Positions 44,645 through 57,473 of a stretch of DNA of 64,000 nucleotides are shown piece by piece. Position 1 is the stretch's first letter; every line of letters starts with the position of its first letter. The translations under genes were made by a program, and so were the position numbers. The notes below the pieces were generated by a model that was given only the letters and a program-made list of their open reading frames with translations, made no database searches and was not told the origin of the DNA. The DNA comes from Nageia nagi (Eukaryota; Pinophyta): assembly GCA_050084985.1 (NCBI GenBank), contig JBITNC010000001.1, positions 97,526,001 through 97,590,000 on the forward strand, in the 5' to 3' direction.

Positions 44645-45775
44645 ACATAACACTCCCTACAAATTATCACAAGTCTCAATCTAACCACATCAACCCAATG
44701 GTTAGGACACAAAGTTATAAACAAAGTATCTAAGGCTTCTCAAGTTAACATAAAAACCATAAACAACTCAACATGCAATTACTCAGTGGAGGGATTTGAG
44801 CAAGGGCAAAAGTTATACACCATACGCATATACTTCCAACCCCCCATTGTCTTTAGCAATATCTATAGATGCATCTTGCCACCCATGAGTAGAGATGGGC
44901 TCCTCCCATTTGCTTTCCCTAGCTCCACCAATATCTTTCATATTAGTAATTGCCATAATATTTTCTATAGGTCCTTCCTAGTACCCCTAGTGAATAACCT
45001 TGTCTAAAGTTTTAGGATGAATGTCCCAGCCAATACGTTGTTGAGAGGAGGAGGCTTTGTCTATGTTAAGTCACTTATTCACTAGTGCAAGTTGAGACCA
45101 GTGCCTGGTAGGAGGAGCTTAAGACCAATTCTATCAGGAGAAGCCTAAAAGTCATTGCTTTGGATGTTCTCTAAGACCTAGTATGTCCTCTAGAATGAGG
45201 AGGAGCACAATCTGGCAATATGTCTTCCCATACTTGAGGTACATAATTTTTTCTACATGGTGCATTCCCCCAGTGATCAAGGTAAGACTTGCAGTTGACG
45301 AACTTCTATAAAACTTTTTCTGCTTGATTAATTATCTGCAACCAACAGTCATAAAAAACCTCATATTTATTAGATAAGGAGAAGAACATAGAGGGAGCCA
45401 ATTTTGAAAAAATTATCTTATTCCTTGTTTTCCATAGGTGAAATAAAATTCAAACTATAAAAATATACCAAACAACATAATTTTTTTGAAAACTCAATAA
45501 GGTCGCCTAGAAGGATATGAACCCAAGAACAATGGTTCGTCATATAAGGTCTAAAAAAGGATAGAATCCAACTCCAAGCCTCATGGGCTCTTGGGTAATC
45601 CCAGAAAACATGTTTATAATCTTCCTCCTTTAAACATTTTTTACAAGTGGTATCAGAAAAACCCATATATCTTAGTTGGAACCTATGGGAAGTCCTTGAT
45701 ATAGCAAGCTCCAACAAAGAAAAGCCTTTTCAGGTTCTAGATATTTTACTTTATCCATAAATCTAATTAAACCTA
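44645..45775 (-). mobile_element. LINE 3' fragment with zf-RVT region
   Basis: Minus-strand frame 45418-45717 reads LAISRTSHRFQLRYMGFSD, then TCKKCLKEEDYKHVFWDYP and HEAWSWIL. Cys-X2-Cys followed by a His and 'W..Y..A...W' is the zf-RVT pattern of plant LINE ORF2 C-termini. The sequence continues in broken frames toward about 44780. The 3' end is not sharply defined. Confidence 0.7.
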
Positions 45776-46639
45776 AACTTTTTAGATTTAATTTTTATCA
45801 TACAATAAAGTTTTACATTAAAATATTTATAGATTATTAAATTGTGTCAATATTATCAAGAAAGTATTCTACAATGAAGTAATAAAAAAATAACAAAATA
45901 ATATTCAAATTGCATTAAATAATAGAATTGAAAAGCAATAGAATAATAATATCATCATTCAAAATATTACAATGCTTCCATATTATGCTTTTGATATCAA
46001 ATATTGCTTCTTTAATAGTTTGTTATGTTATCTCCACTTTCCAAAATTCTCAAGTTTTCTCTAAGTTTATGTATCAAATTCTCCTCTTACATGGTACTTT
46101 TGATATTCTTCCAAGTTGTTTTAGGTTACCATATTTTCTCCTATCTTTTAATTTCCTTCAATATTTTTTCCTTGATTGTCACATTTCTCCTATACCATAA
46201 TTATACCCAATCTTTAATCCTCATCTTTAATATTAAACTTCTTATACATATAAGATGCTTCCTTTTCTCCTTTCTTGGAATGCTTCTTTGATGGAGATCT
46301 TTCTATAAATCTTCTTAAAAGGTTTTTTCCCATGAAGATAAAAATAAAATAATCATCATACAATAAAAAAAAATTAGTTTGTTGGCATATGCTCACCAAA
46401 AATATTAATTTATAATTTAAATCATTTCCCTATTAGATCTCAATAATAACACATCATGGTTGATGATGAATAACTCAAATATGATAATCCTTTCTAGATC
46501 TTATGATATGTGCATAAGTGATTTATTAGCACCTAAAATAGAATCTCTATTTTATTTTAGGTATCTAAAAATAAAAGATCAATTAATATTTAAAAATATA
46601 TACATTTTATTTAAGATTATTTATGGTATTGTTGTTATG
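45776..46639. other. unassigned AT-rich sequence
   Basis: Very AT-rich. The open frames (45928-46200, 46025-46291, 46460-46702) give hydrophobic low-complexity translations with no motif. Confidence 0.4.
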
Positions 46640-46880
46640 AGTCAACATATTATGTTATCTCACATATTTCCTTTTTTTGGTGCAAGGATCAAGGAGTGCT
46701 AAGTGAGGTAGCTTGGGGTTTGGAGGACACTTGCCTATTTAAAGAGGAGATGTACATATGAGATAACTATAAGACCTTGATAGATCTAACTCACACAAAT
46801 TATGTATTCTTACGTATTGAAGGTGACTAGTGTCTCTTGACACCACCTATCAAGATCTAAATTTTGTGATATCACACAAG
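46640..46880 (+). repeat. LTR-like block related to 13020-13190
   Basis: Contains 'aaggagtgctaagtgaggtagctt' followed by 'caccacctatcaag', matching in order the block 'aaggagcactaagtaaggaggctt...caccacttatcaag' at 13020-13190. Same orientation. The attached 3' part (13190-13425) is not obvious here. Confidence 0.4.
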
Positions 46881-47819
46881 CTCTATTGTCTATATTTTGA
46901 TTCATTTGCTAGAATAGGATTGCAAATGAATACAATCATATTCTCTAGCATGGACACTTAGCCTCATAGCCTATAAGCCCTAATACTAACACTCAAGAAA
47001 TAGGCCCTTTTTGGCTTAAATTTGGATAATGAATCCTTGACATCCTACCAAGTTTATTCCTAGCATTTGATCCATTTCATAGGTAATAATCATAACCAAT
47101 TTTGATCTTTCTAGAAAAGGTTTGATTCATGCATATCCTCACTCTTAAATATCTCCATAGGCTTGCTTCAATAGCTCTTAGTATCCTCCAATTTTATTTT
47201 TCCTTTATGAACCATCCTCCTAGACTAGTCCAAATGCACTTTGCTACTTGTTGGTCTCGTTATAGACTAGAAAACCTTTAAAATATCAAGAATAAACCTT
47301 GGTGTATGGGTGCTCGACTTCTCCCTATTTGCAATTGAATTCCCTACTACTGGTACAATGTTGAGACTAGAGCTTCATAAGAAGAGAGGGTTCAAATATT
47401 GCTTTATCATAAACCCAAAACTAATTATCGATGATAGGTATATATACCTAGATGAACATAAATTTATTTTTATCAAGCCAACATCAAATTCTTTGCTACA
47501 AGATTTCCTATTATTTGGATTCCTTATTGTTGGGTCAAAAATAAATTCCCTGTTATCAAGCTAATAATGGATACCTTGCTCCTCATTTCATATTTATTTT
47601 CTAATATTTTGTCAAAAATTAATAAATATAAAGTTAATGTTTAATATCATTGAAGCCTATTAGTTTGTAGGACTTATCAAGAGTTTTAAAATATCACCAA
47701 GGTAGGGTTGGAAATAGAACTTGAGATATTCAATGTGGGTGCCTTTGCACTTCACTTATCTCATAACTCCCCTATAAAGAGGTGATAAGTTAATATTTAG
47801 AGGTTTTAACAAACTAAAG
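46881..47819. other. unassigned sequence with one short retroelement-like segment
   Basis: No gene recognised. 47640-47780 contains 'gacttatcaagagtttt...gaacttgagatattcaatgtggg...ctcataactcccct', which resembles 58910-59050 and 10707-10850. Confidence 0.4.
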
Positions 47820-48636
47820 GTTGAATTTTTATTGAATTCATGTCTGTGATGACAACTTCATCCCTAGGAGGATTTTTTAGTTATATAATATTAATTTTTT
47901 TTTGTACTCCTTCATGGTTAGTTCACTATGTGTGAGGAACTAGTTGTATATTTTTGAGTATATGATGGCTTCTGCTAGCATTGTTTTAGTCATCCATATG
48001 TAAGGAACCAGTATGTGCATTTTGGCATTATTTAGTTATCTATATGTGAGAAACTCGTATGTGCTTATGCTCTATTTTTTATGTTGATCAAAACATATTT
48101 TTTATACAACAAGTAACTATGAGTATTGGCTTGGCATATTTGTGATGACTTATAGTGCATCATTGATTTATGGAAGATAGTAATTGATTCATTTATCTTA
48201 TATTGATATGAATGAATTGGTCTAGTTCCTCACATGAAACTAGATTGAGCATTTTTTAGCTTACATATGTTGATTTTGAAGTCAGACTTAGCATTTTTTA
48301 GCATCTTGATATGCATATAATTGATTTTGTTTATAAGTTGCTTGTAGCTTACAAGTTTCTTCTTTAGAGTGAAAGTTACCTACTTTGAGTGGGTGCTCAT
48401 GAAGGCTCATCATGTCAACTTATTGTTGAATGACTACTTTGTATAGTGAAACTAGTTACAGTTAATAATTGTATTGTAAACCATTTGTCAAACGGTAAAG
48501 TAGTGAGCTTAAATATAAAATATTGCTTATTTATCAAAGATGTAAATATTCTCATATTCAATTGTATCTCTATGGAGGATAACTCTCTCTTTCTTCTCTC
48601 CTCTTCGCTCTACACCAATATTGCATTAAAGAGGAG

Positions 48637-49148
48637 TGTTGAAATGTATAATGTATTATTGTAAGGTCTCGTTATGTAAATTCGCTAATACTTAAAAGTA
48701 TCCCTAGATACCTTTTAAGTATTTGTGAATAAGATAATGTAACTTATTTTACACTCCATCTCATGAGCATGCCCTTTGCATAAAAGGGTGAAGAATGTCA
48801 TGATATTGTACATTGGTTAAAAGGATGATTCAAGAGATGATTTTGCCTTATAGATAAAGAGCCTCCCCTCTTGGTTATTCACTCAAGTTTGTAGCAAAGT
48901 TATGCTCTAATATTACTAAGACAAGTAAGAAAAAGGCCTTATAAGAGAGTGTTCTTTGATAATAAGGAGATCTTAGATGAATAGATGTACTCTCTTCCAT
49001 GAGGGGAACCACTTTATATATGGTTTCAACTTTGTGAGATTGACTATCTTGTGATGCTATGTTATTGATATTTGAGAGAGCTTTCATGCGATCTTGGTAG
49101 AATAAGAATTTAGTCATTTAGGCTTATTCTCATCATTAATTTATTTCA
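48637..49148 (+). repeat. middle LTR of element C
   Basis: Starts TGTTGAAATGTATAATG right after 'ttaaagaggag' (polypurine tract) and ends ...TTATTTCA. 512 bp, same family as the LTRs of element A and the solo LTRs at 1439 and 57474. Confidence 0.8.
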
Positions 49149-51680
49149 AGTCATGAAAAATCAATAACTTGTGAAAGGTTTTCCTTTGATATCACCCATA
49201 ATTGGTCTTTACGATAAGTGCATCTTAGGTAAGATGAATAGGCAAAAAATTGAGAAAGATAAAGCAATAAGGGCAACATAACCTCCTTAGCTTGTGCATT
49301 CATATTTGATAGGTTTCGTTTCAGACTAATTCTCTTAGGAAGCATCTTATCTTGACCTTCATTGATGATTTCAATAGGATGACATTTGGTTATCTACTCG
49401 AGCACAAGGATCAAACCTTTGACAAGTTCAAATATTTCAAAGCCTTAGTTGAAAATCATTCTGATTTCAAAATCAAGATGCTGAGATCTAAAAATGGAGG
49501 TAAACATAATAGTAATGAGTTCAATGACTATTGTGCCAAATATGAAATCAAGAGGTAGTTTACAATCTCTTACATCCCTCAACAAAATGGTGTTGCTGAA
49601 AGAAAGAATAGAACTATTCAAGAAATGGTTAGGTGCATGTTGCAAAATCTCTCTAGTTTCTTATGGGGTGAAGCTATGGGCATTGCAATCTACACCCTAA
49701 ATAGGTTCCATATGAAAGCAATTGAAAGTAAAACCTCGTATGAGGCATGGATGGAAAAGAAACCTAATATCTTTCACCTTAGAGTTTTTGGTTGTGATAC
49801 CTATGCCTTCATTATTTCTAAGAAAAGAAAGAAGCTAGATAAGACATCTGAAAATGCATCTTTATGGGCTATGATAGTCAACATAAAGGCTAGAGGCTCC
49901 ACTCTCCTTCCTCCAAAGCAGTGTTCATCTCGAGGGATGTAAAGTTCAATGAACTTCCTAAGGAATTTACTTTTTGTGAGGACCTAGATGATCTTGATGA
50001 TTCGTTTGTTGCACCTAATTGGATGGATATCAGTGTAGATAAATCACTTTAGGAGAAAAATTCTTCAACAAAAAGGATAATGAGAAGTATAACCTTAAAC
50101 AAATCCTTATTTATCAAAATTGATAACAAGAATGAGCCCTTATCATTTAAGAAAGCTTCAAAGCATGAATGTTGGATGGAAGCCATGAAAGTGGAGTATG
50201 AGGATTTGATGAAAAATCAAACTTGGGACTTGGTTTCCTATGCCAATGAATGAAATGTGATTGGCAATAAGTGGATTTACAAGGTCAAATACAATTAAAT
50301 TGAAAAAATTTAGAAATACAAAGTAAGGTTAGTAGCCAAGGGTTTCGCTCAAAAATACGAAGTTGATTATGAGGAAACCTTTGCTCCAATGGTAATGATA
50401 CCCATAATTAGGTTAATCCTAGCTCTTTAAATAGCTCAAGGATGAAAAATTTATCAACTTAATGTCAAGAGTGTTTTTCTCAATGGTGACTTAGATGTGG
50501 AGATCTACATGAATCAACTAGAAGGGTTTATTGTAGAAGGAAAAGAGTCCCTTATGTGCAAGCTAATGAAATCCTTGTATGGACTTAAGAAAGCACCTAG
50601 AGTTTGGTATAAAAAGATTTTAAGATACTTTGTAGACATTGGGTTCTCTAAGTACTTCTTCGATACAAATCTACATGTGTTCAATCAAGGACAATACTTA
50701 CTCTTGATTCTTCTATATGTAGATAATCTTTTGATCATAGGAAATGATGATGAAATCATACAAGAGTGCATATCTAAACTTAAGGTAATATTTGAAATAA
50801 TTAATCTTGGTCTCTTGCACTACTACCTTAGTATGAATGTGTACAAATACAAGGATTATACTTACCTTATTCAATATAAGTATATCTCAAACATATTGCA
50901 AAAGTTTAGAATGGAGAAGTGTAAACCTATTGCAATCCCAATCTCTCCTAGAATCACTCTGATTCTTAGCTCTAACCCTTAATTGGCAAATGCTACATCT
51001 TATAGGAGACTAATCGATAGTATTATTTATTTAACTATCTCTAGACCAAATATTACCTTTGCAATAAATCTTATGGCATGGTTTATACAAAATACATATG
51101 TTGAGCACCTCAATGTTGTTAAGAAAATATTAAGGTATGTTACGAGAATGAAGCATATTACTCCTAAGTATTCCAAGTTTATCTCATTTGTTCTATCAGG
51201 GTAATTAGATTCTAAGTATGGGTTAGATATAGAAGATAGGAAATCAACCTCTGCTTATGTGTTTAGCATTGGTTCAAGGGCTATCTCTTGGGCTTCCAAG
51301 AAGCAACCTACTACTGCTCTCTCCACCATAAAGGCAGAATATCGAGCCATATTAGTTATGGCCTAGGAAGCTATTTGGTTGAGCTATCTCTAGAAATAAA
51401 TTGGGTATAAGCAAGCTCACCCATCTTATATTTATTTAGATAATCAATCAACTCTTGCTTTGGCAAAGAATCTTATTTTCCATCAGAGAATAAAATATTT
51501 AAAATCCATACATATTTTATCAAAGAGAAGGTTCTGGATGGTGTTCCACAATTGTAATATTATCCATCAGTCCTAAACTCCATTGATTTATTCATCAAGA
51601 CCCTTCTTGAAGCTTAATTCTATAAGCTTAGGGAATCTATTGGTTTAGTGAAGTTACTCTCAAGGGGAAGTGAAGGTTGA
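49149..51680 (+). pseudogene. element C pol (integrase, RT, RNase H), degenerate
   Basis: Integrase pieces: GKMNRQKIEKD, LTFIDDFNRMTFGYLLEHK (49352), LRSKNGGKHNSNEF where SDNGGE is expected (the catalytic Asp is Lys), and the 'NGVAERKNRT' block near 49590. RT: 50497-50982 has MEIYMNQLEGFIVEGKESL, KKAPRVWYKK and LLYVDNLLIIGN, so YVDD has become YVDN and catalysis is lost. RNase H: DRKSTSAYVFSIGSRAISWASKKQ near 51240-51300. Stops are frequent. It is colinear with element B. Confidence 0.85.
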
Positions 51681-52406
51681 ATTCTTGTTGAATTCATGTT
51701 GTGATGATAACTTCATCCTCAAGAGGATTTTGTAGTTGTATAGTGTTAATATTTTTATGTACTCCTTCATGGTTAGTTCGCTATGTGTGAGGAACTAATA
51801 CATTTTTTTAGCACATGATCATGGTTTCTACTAGCACTATTTTAGTTATCCATATGCAAGGAACTAGTATGTGCATTTTGACACTATTTAATTATCCATA
51901 TATAAGTAATGCATATGTGTTTATGCTTTATTTTTTATTTTGATCAACACATATTTGTTATATAATAGATGACTATGAGTATTGACTTAGCATCTTCGTG
52001 ATGACTTATAGTGCACCATTGATTATTTTATGAAAGGCATTACTTGGTTCATTTATATTGTGTTGATATGATGCATTTGATTGATCTTGTTTATGAGATG
52101 CTTCTAGCTTGTAGGTTTTGTCTTGAGAGTGCAGGTTACCTACTTTGAGTGGGTAGGCTCATGGAGACTCATCATGTCAACTTGTTGTTGAATGAGTACT
52201 TTGAACAGTGAAACCAATTATGGTTAATCATTACATTGTAAACCATTTTTCAATCGATAAAGTAGTGAGACTTAATCTAAGATCTTGCTTATTTTTCAAA
52301 GATGTAAATGTTCTCATCTTCGATTGTATATCTATGAAAGATAACTCTCTCATACTCTCTTTCTTATCTCCTCTTCACTCTACCCCAATATTGTATTAAG
52401 GGAGAG

Positions 52407-52755
52407 TATTGAAATGTATAATACATTATTGTAAGATCTCTTCATATAAATTCACTAATACTTAAAAGTATCCCTAGATACCCTTTAAGTATTTGTGAAT
52501 AAGATAATGTAACCAGTCCTACACTCCATCTCATGAGCATGCCCCTTGGGTAAAAGGGTGAAGCATGTCATGACATTGTACATTGGTTAAAAGGATGATC
52601 CAAGGGAGGATTTTACCCTATAAATAGAGGGTCTCCCCTCTTGGTTATTCACTCAAGTTTGTATCAAAGTTATGCTCTAAGATTGTTAGGGGAAGTGAGA
52701 AAGAGGTCTTGTAAGAGAGTGTTATTTGAGAATAAGAAGATCTTAGATTAGTGGA
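52407..52755 (+). repeat. truncated 3' LTR of element C
   Basis: Starts TATTGAAATGTATAATAC (TG changed to TA) after the polypurine tract 'aagggagag' and follows 48637 onward with scattered changes. It stops at 'gattagtgga' (52755), where the LTR of element D begins. The remaining about 160 bp were not found downstream. Confidence 0.7.
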
Positions 52756-54122
52756 TGAAGTTTTGAGATGATGATGTCAGTAGAAAGGTAGTTATGATGC
52801 AATACCAAAAGGAAATAGGAAAATACTATACTTTTGCAAGGATAATGTTAAGCGAAGTATTATCATGATGCAATATAGGGAAAAATAGGTATGTCACACT
52901 TTCAATAGGATGACATCACCAAATATATTACCACAATGTGACATAGAGATAATAATGTTGAGTGTCGCACGATAAGAGTAATGATATTAACAAAAAGATT
53001 TCCAAAGCAAGACATGATAATAAATGCACTAAGTACCAAGCTACAAGAAAAATGACATCAACAAAATCTCAAAGAAAATTTGACAAGGTGATAAGGCATT
53101 GAATGATGGGTAATGAGAGCGATGAAATCAGTAGAAGCTTGAGAGCAGCACGATATAGCAAGAAAAGCATTGAATACTATGTAATAAGAGCGGTGATTTC
53201 AACTAAAATATGAACACAACGTGACAAGGCTTTATAATGCGTGACAAGGCTTTATAATGCATGACAAGGTGCAACATGATACAACATGGAAAGCATGGTA
53301 TGACATGACAAAGCACCAAAATATGTATGACAAGAAAGGAAATCTTCCAAGAAGTCAAAAACATGTTCTATCTTAGAGATGGATGTCCAATAATGCTTTG
53401 AAGGGCTTAAAAATAGATTCAAATATATGCAAAGAGGGAAATTTGGTTTGGACATGATTTTAGCAAGGGAAAACATGAAAATGAATTGATAGGCCAAATA
53501 CTCAAGTATTCAAACTTATCTAAGACCCAAAATAGGGCAACAAGAATGCAAACCAAGATATCTTACTACTGAAAGAACAAAATGAGAATCTAACTAATAC
53601 CAAGAAGCTAAAATGAGAACTTAATAACAAGAAAACCTTAAAAAAAACTTCAAGATGCCTTCACAAAGACATTGATTCATACATAATAACTCAACCATGC
53701 AAACAGAATGAAAATAGAGAGTTACAAAGAAAATAGGATATTTTTATTATGAGTTTTGAAGATGGAAGCATAAAATTACAATAATCTCTTCTCTATATTT
53801 TGTAAAGGAAAATTAAGTCCTATTTATAGATACAAAAGGTGGCATATTGGAGACTCCATAAAATTTGATAAATTATAGTTCGCTCAGATAATTAGGAAAA
53901 CATAAATGAAATCTATGAGAAAGTAATGGGAATCCATGTATGTGCATCCAAGGAAGATTTGATCAGATTGTGAGTATTAAATCTCAACTACATGCCTACA
54001 AAAGGAAATAAATGCTAGTAGGTGAAGAAGTAGACCATAGTGTAGTAACTATTGGTAGAGATGTGCATGCACAGAAGATGCGACCAAAATGGGAATTCAA
54101 ACCTAAACATTAAATTCCTTCA
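52756..54122 (-). repeat. 3' LTR of element D
   Basis: On the minus strand it starts TGAAGGAATTTAATG just after the purine-rich 'attaagggagataa' and would end near 52756 (...AAAACTTCA), about 1.37 kb. The TG...CA ends fit. It is unusually rich in 'gacaaggc', 'atgacat' and 'gatgcaat' repeats, with an exact 20-bp tandem duplication near 53221-53260. The partner LTR is absent, so the boundary at 52756 rests on the end motif and the break in element C. Confidence 0.6.
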
Positions 54123-54149
54123 TTATCTCCCTTAATGTGAATGGGTTAA

Positions 54150-55840
54150 ATTACAATACAATTCTGAAGATTGTGGAATCAATCCTTTGGCAATGATTTG
54201 GTGAAGATGTCTGCTAGTTGATCATTAGTAGGATAAAAATTGAACTCAAGGAATCCATCACTCACCATGTCTCTCATAAAATGGTCTTAGATATCTATAT
54301 GCTTGCTCTTGTTGTGAAACATTGGATTCTTAATCATTGTTATGGTGTTTGTGTTGTCACATTGGATGGGAATAGGATGTCACTGAGCAAGTTCCATACA
54401 CAAATCCTCAAACAACTGAGCCATCCAAATGGCTTATGTGCAAGCAGAGGAGGTAGCCATATATTTTTCTCATGTAGTGGAAAGACAAATTATTTATTAC
54501 TTCTTGCTACTCCATGAGATGAGGGAATCGCCCAAGAAGGCATACCATGAGGTACTCTTTTGATCATCTAGGATTCTAACCCAATCAACATTTGTATATG
54601 CCTCTAGAGTATCAGAGTTAGTAGACTTATATCACAATCCAAAATATTTGGTTCCAAACACATGTTAGAGTATCCTTTTGGTTGCTTTTCAATGGGATTC
54701 ATGAGGAGAGTACAGGAATCTAACAACTAAACTAACTTTAACATTATATTATATCGATTAGTTGTGAGATACATCAAACTACCTACAAGGGACCTATATA
54801 AGGTTGCATTAACTAGAGGAGTAGAATCCTCCATTAATTTACAACCTACAACTACAGGTTTACCAATAGGTTTGCAATCTTTCATTGAGAATCTGACAAT
54901 CATATCATCAACATATTTAGTTTGAATGATGAAGATGTCACTAGATGACTATTGAATGTGCATGACCAAATAGTATTGCATATCACCTAGATCACTCATC
55001 TTAAACTCATTAACCATGGCAATTTTAAATTTTCGGAGCATGGAAGAAGAGGAAATCATAAAAATAATATCATCAACATAGAGATAAATGATGATATAGT
55101 TAGAACCAAATACCTTTGTGTATAATATGGCTTTTGCAGAGCACCTATGATAGCCATTTTGATGGAAGTAGGTGTCAATATCAAAATACCTAACACGAGG
55201 GGGCTCTCTTCAGCCCATAAAGAGATTTATTAAGCCTATACACTTTGGCCTCATGGCCAATGATGGTGAATCCTTAGGGTTTATTCACATAGACTTATTC
55301 TTCCAAGTCTCCATTCAAGAAGGAAGACTTCACATCAATTTGGTATATTATCATACCACAATGGGAAGCTAAAGTAAGAAGAGAGTGAATCATCTCAAGG
55401 TGGGCAATAGGGGAAAATATCTCTTCATAGTCCAAACCTTTTTTCTAGACATAACCCTTAGAAACTAGCCAGACTAAAGTATATTTTACAATGCTACCAT
55501 CAACTTTATGCTTCAACTTATAAATCCATTTAACTGCAATGACATTCTTGTTCTTTGGAGGAGGGACAAGCTCCCAAGAGTTATTCTTGGATCTTCTTTA
55601 TCTCATCTTCCATTACCACTTTCCACTCTTCATTGGCCATAATTTCTTTGAAGTTGGAGGGCTTAAGGAGGGAAGAGCACATCAAGGCATAGTTGGTGAT
55701 TTGATCACCCTCCCTTGATTGTTTTTGGATAACATGCCTTGTGAAATCATCATCCAATAATTGATATTGTGGATGATCTCTTGCAAGCCTTATCTTGGAA
55801 GGAGCAGGAGCTGCCAGTAGGTTAGGTGACTGCAATAGGA
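54150..55840 (-). pseudogene. element D reverse transcriptase and RNase H, degenerate
   Basis: Frame 55581-55835 contains FKEIMANEEWKVVMEDEIKK, the N-terminus of copia RT. Downstream (lower coordinates) broken frames give NNSWELVPPPKNKNVI, YQIDVKSSFLNGDLEE and YVNKP, and at the end FHNKSKHIDI and DHFMRDMVSDG, then LADIFTKSLPKD, the RNase H end near 54170-54330. Stops are frequent. Confidence 0.75.
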
Positions 55841-57000
55841 AGGGTATGTTGGCCTAGTTGGCTAGGTAGAACTAGAGTTCTCAAAATCTAGAATGATGTA
55901 ATATGCATCTGAGTCCTTTGAATATGTTCCCCCTTCATTAAAGATCACATCCTAGCTATTGTGCAACTTATTAGAAACTAGATTATAGCACATATAGGAT
56001 TTGGAATTATCAAAGTATCCTACAAAGATATACTTAATAGCTTTTTCATCTAATTTCTACCTATTCTCCTTAGGAATATGCACATAGAGCCAAAGTTCCT
56101 CAGGTAAGAGATACTTGGTTTCTTGCCAAACCAAGCCTCATATAGGGTTGAATCCTACATAACCTTGGTCAGGAAATTATTCAAGATGTAAACAATAGTG
56201 TGGAAAACTTCCCCTATAATTTGTTGTCCATGCCCATCTCCTTTAGCATGCACTAGACCATTTCAACAATCGTTTAATTCTTTCTTTCAACAACATCATT
56301 CTGTTGAGGAGTATAGGCAATTGTATATTGTTGCTTGATCCCATACTTGTTGTAGTAGTCCTTGAACTCATCAAAAATAAATTTTTCACCCTTATCTATA
56401 TGGAACTTCTTTAGGGTATAACTAGATTGGGTTCTGACCAATGCTTTAAACTTTACGAAGTAGTCAAAAGCATTGAATTTGGTCTACAACAAATATAACC
56501 AACTCATCTGAGAATAATCATCAGTAAAAATCAACATATACCTACACATGATAATGTTGGGAGTTTGCATAGGGTCGCAAAGGTCTGCATGCACCAATTG
56601 CAAGGGTGCTTTGGCATAATGTGGGTGGGTGGGAAACTTATCGCAGTGTTGTTTTCAAAAATTGCATCTCTCATACATAGTGTTTGATGGATTGGAGAAG
56701 GTCAACAAACCTCTTACAAGCTTAAGCATTCCCCGCAATGAGTTGAAGTTAACATGGTTGAACCACTTGTGCCACAACCATGTTAGATCATAGGTCTCCT
56801 TCAAGAATTTGATAAATGCCAATGACATCTTGAGCATATATGTTGTATTCTCAGTCATGAGAATAGTGGTGATTACTTAGTGATTAGTCTCATTTGTGAT
56901 GGTGCAACTCTTTTTCTTGAAAATTATCATGTAGTTTTTCAAGCACATCTGACCAATGCTTAAGAAGGCTAACCTAGGGTTGAGGGGAAATGAGGAGATG
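55841..57000 (-). pseudogene. element D integrase and protease end, degenerate
   Basis: The frame 56655-56858 has LTWLWHKWFNHVNFNSLRGM (pre-integrase LWHxRxGHxN motif). Continuing: LQLVHADLCDPMQTP (first catalytic Asp), FTDDYSQMSWLY, IKQQYTIAYTPQQNDVVERKN (Glu). The DNGGEF motif reads DKGEKF, so the second catalytic Asp is followed by changed residues. Many stops follow toward 55900. Confidence 0.7.
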
Positions 57001-57473
57001 ACTATATGACAAGAGTGTACTACTAGTAAATATCCACTTAGACCAAGATATTTTCAAATAATGAATCCAATATAATAAATAGATAAAACTTAAGTGGATC
57101 GACATTAATGGGACCAAGATAAGTAAAAAGGATTATGATGTAAAATATTATCAACTCGAGAAAAATTAGGCTAAATTGAACTTTGATAGTACATTTGAAG
57201 GTAATTTGGAGCCTACAAGTGGTGGAGGAATAATAGCTTATTATACCTTTGGTAAAGGAATTAGGACAAATAAGGAGGTTAAGGTAATGGTAACTAGCCA
57301 AGGCCATAAAGTTTGTAAAGAAATAAAATGGAAGGAGATATAGATCAAAGAGGATTTATATTGCATTTTAAGAAAGAATCTTTGAATGTGAAAAACACCC
57401 AGAATTGATTAAGTTGATTACTAAAGCTTCAAAAGAAATTTTATCACAATTTCACAATGTCAAGATTTCATAT
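57001..57473. other. unassigned sequence between element D and the solo LTR
   Basis: The minus-strand frame at 57038-57307 gives a hydrophobic translation without motif. It may be an unrecognised internal part of element D or flanking DNA. Confidence 0.35.

Larger units (their letters stand above)
47820..52755 (+). mobile_element. element C: tandem copia remnant (3'UTR-LTR-pol-3'UTR-LTR)
   Basis: Order on the plus strand: 3' UTR (47820-48636), complete LTR (48637-49148), pol lacking gag and protease (49149-51680), 3' UTR (51681-52406), truncated LTR (52407-52755). The two 3' UTR + LTR units are direct repeats. The LTR in the middle is joined to the GAG-pre-integrase region without PBS, leader or gag. 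This looks like a tandem array sharing LTRs that then suffered an internal deletion. Confidence 0.8.
52756..57000 (-). mobile_element. element D: truncated copia of another family
   Basis: Read on the minus strand: the end of protease (LSIGQMCLKNYMIIF near 56985-56945), integrase, RT, RNase H, polypurine tract (54123-54140 region), and a long 3' LTR (52756-54122). The 5' LTR, leader, gag and most of protease are missing. Its proteins differ clearly from elements A to C, so it is a separate lineage. Confidence 0.75.

Noticed and set aside
54218-54517. 99-residue plus-strand open frame
   Set aside because: Antisense shadow of element D RNase H.
57038-57307. 89-residue minus-strand hydrophobic frame
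   Set aside because: No motif and AT-rich; likely chance.
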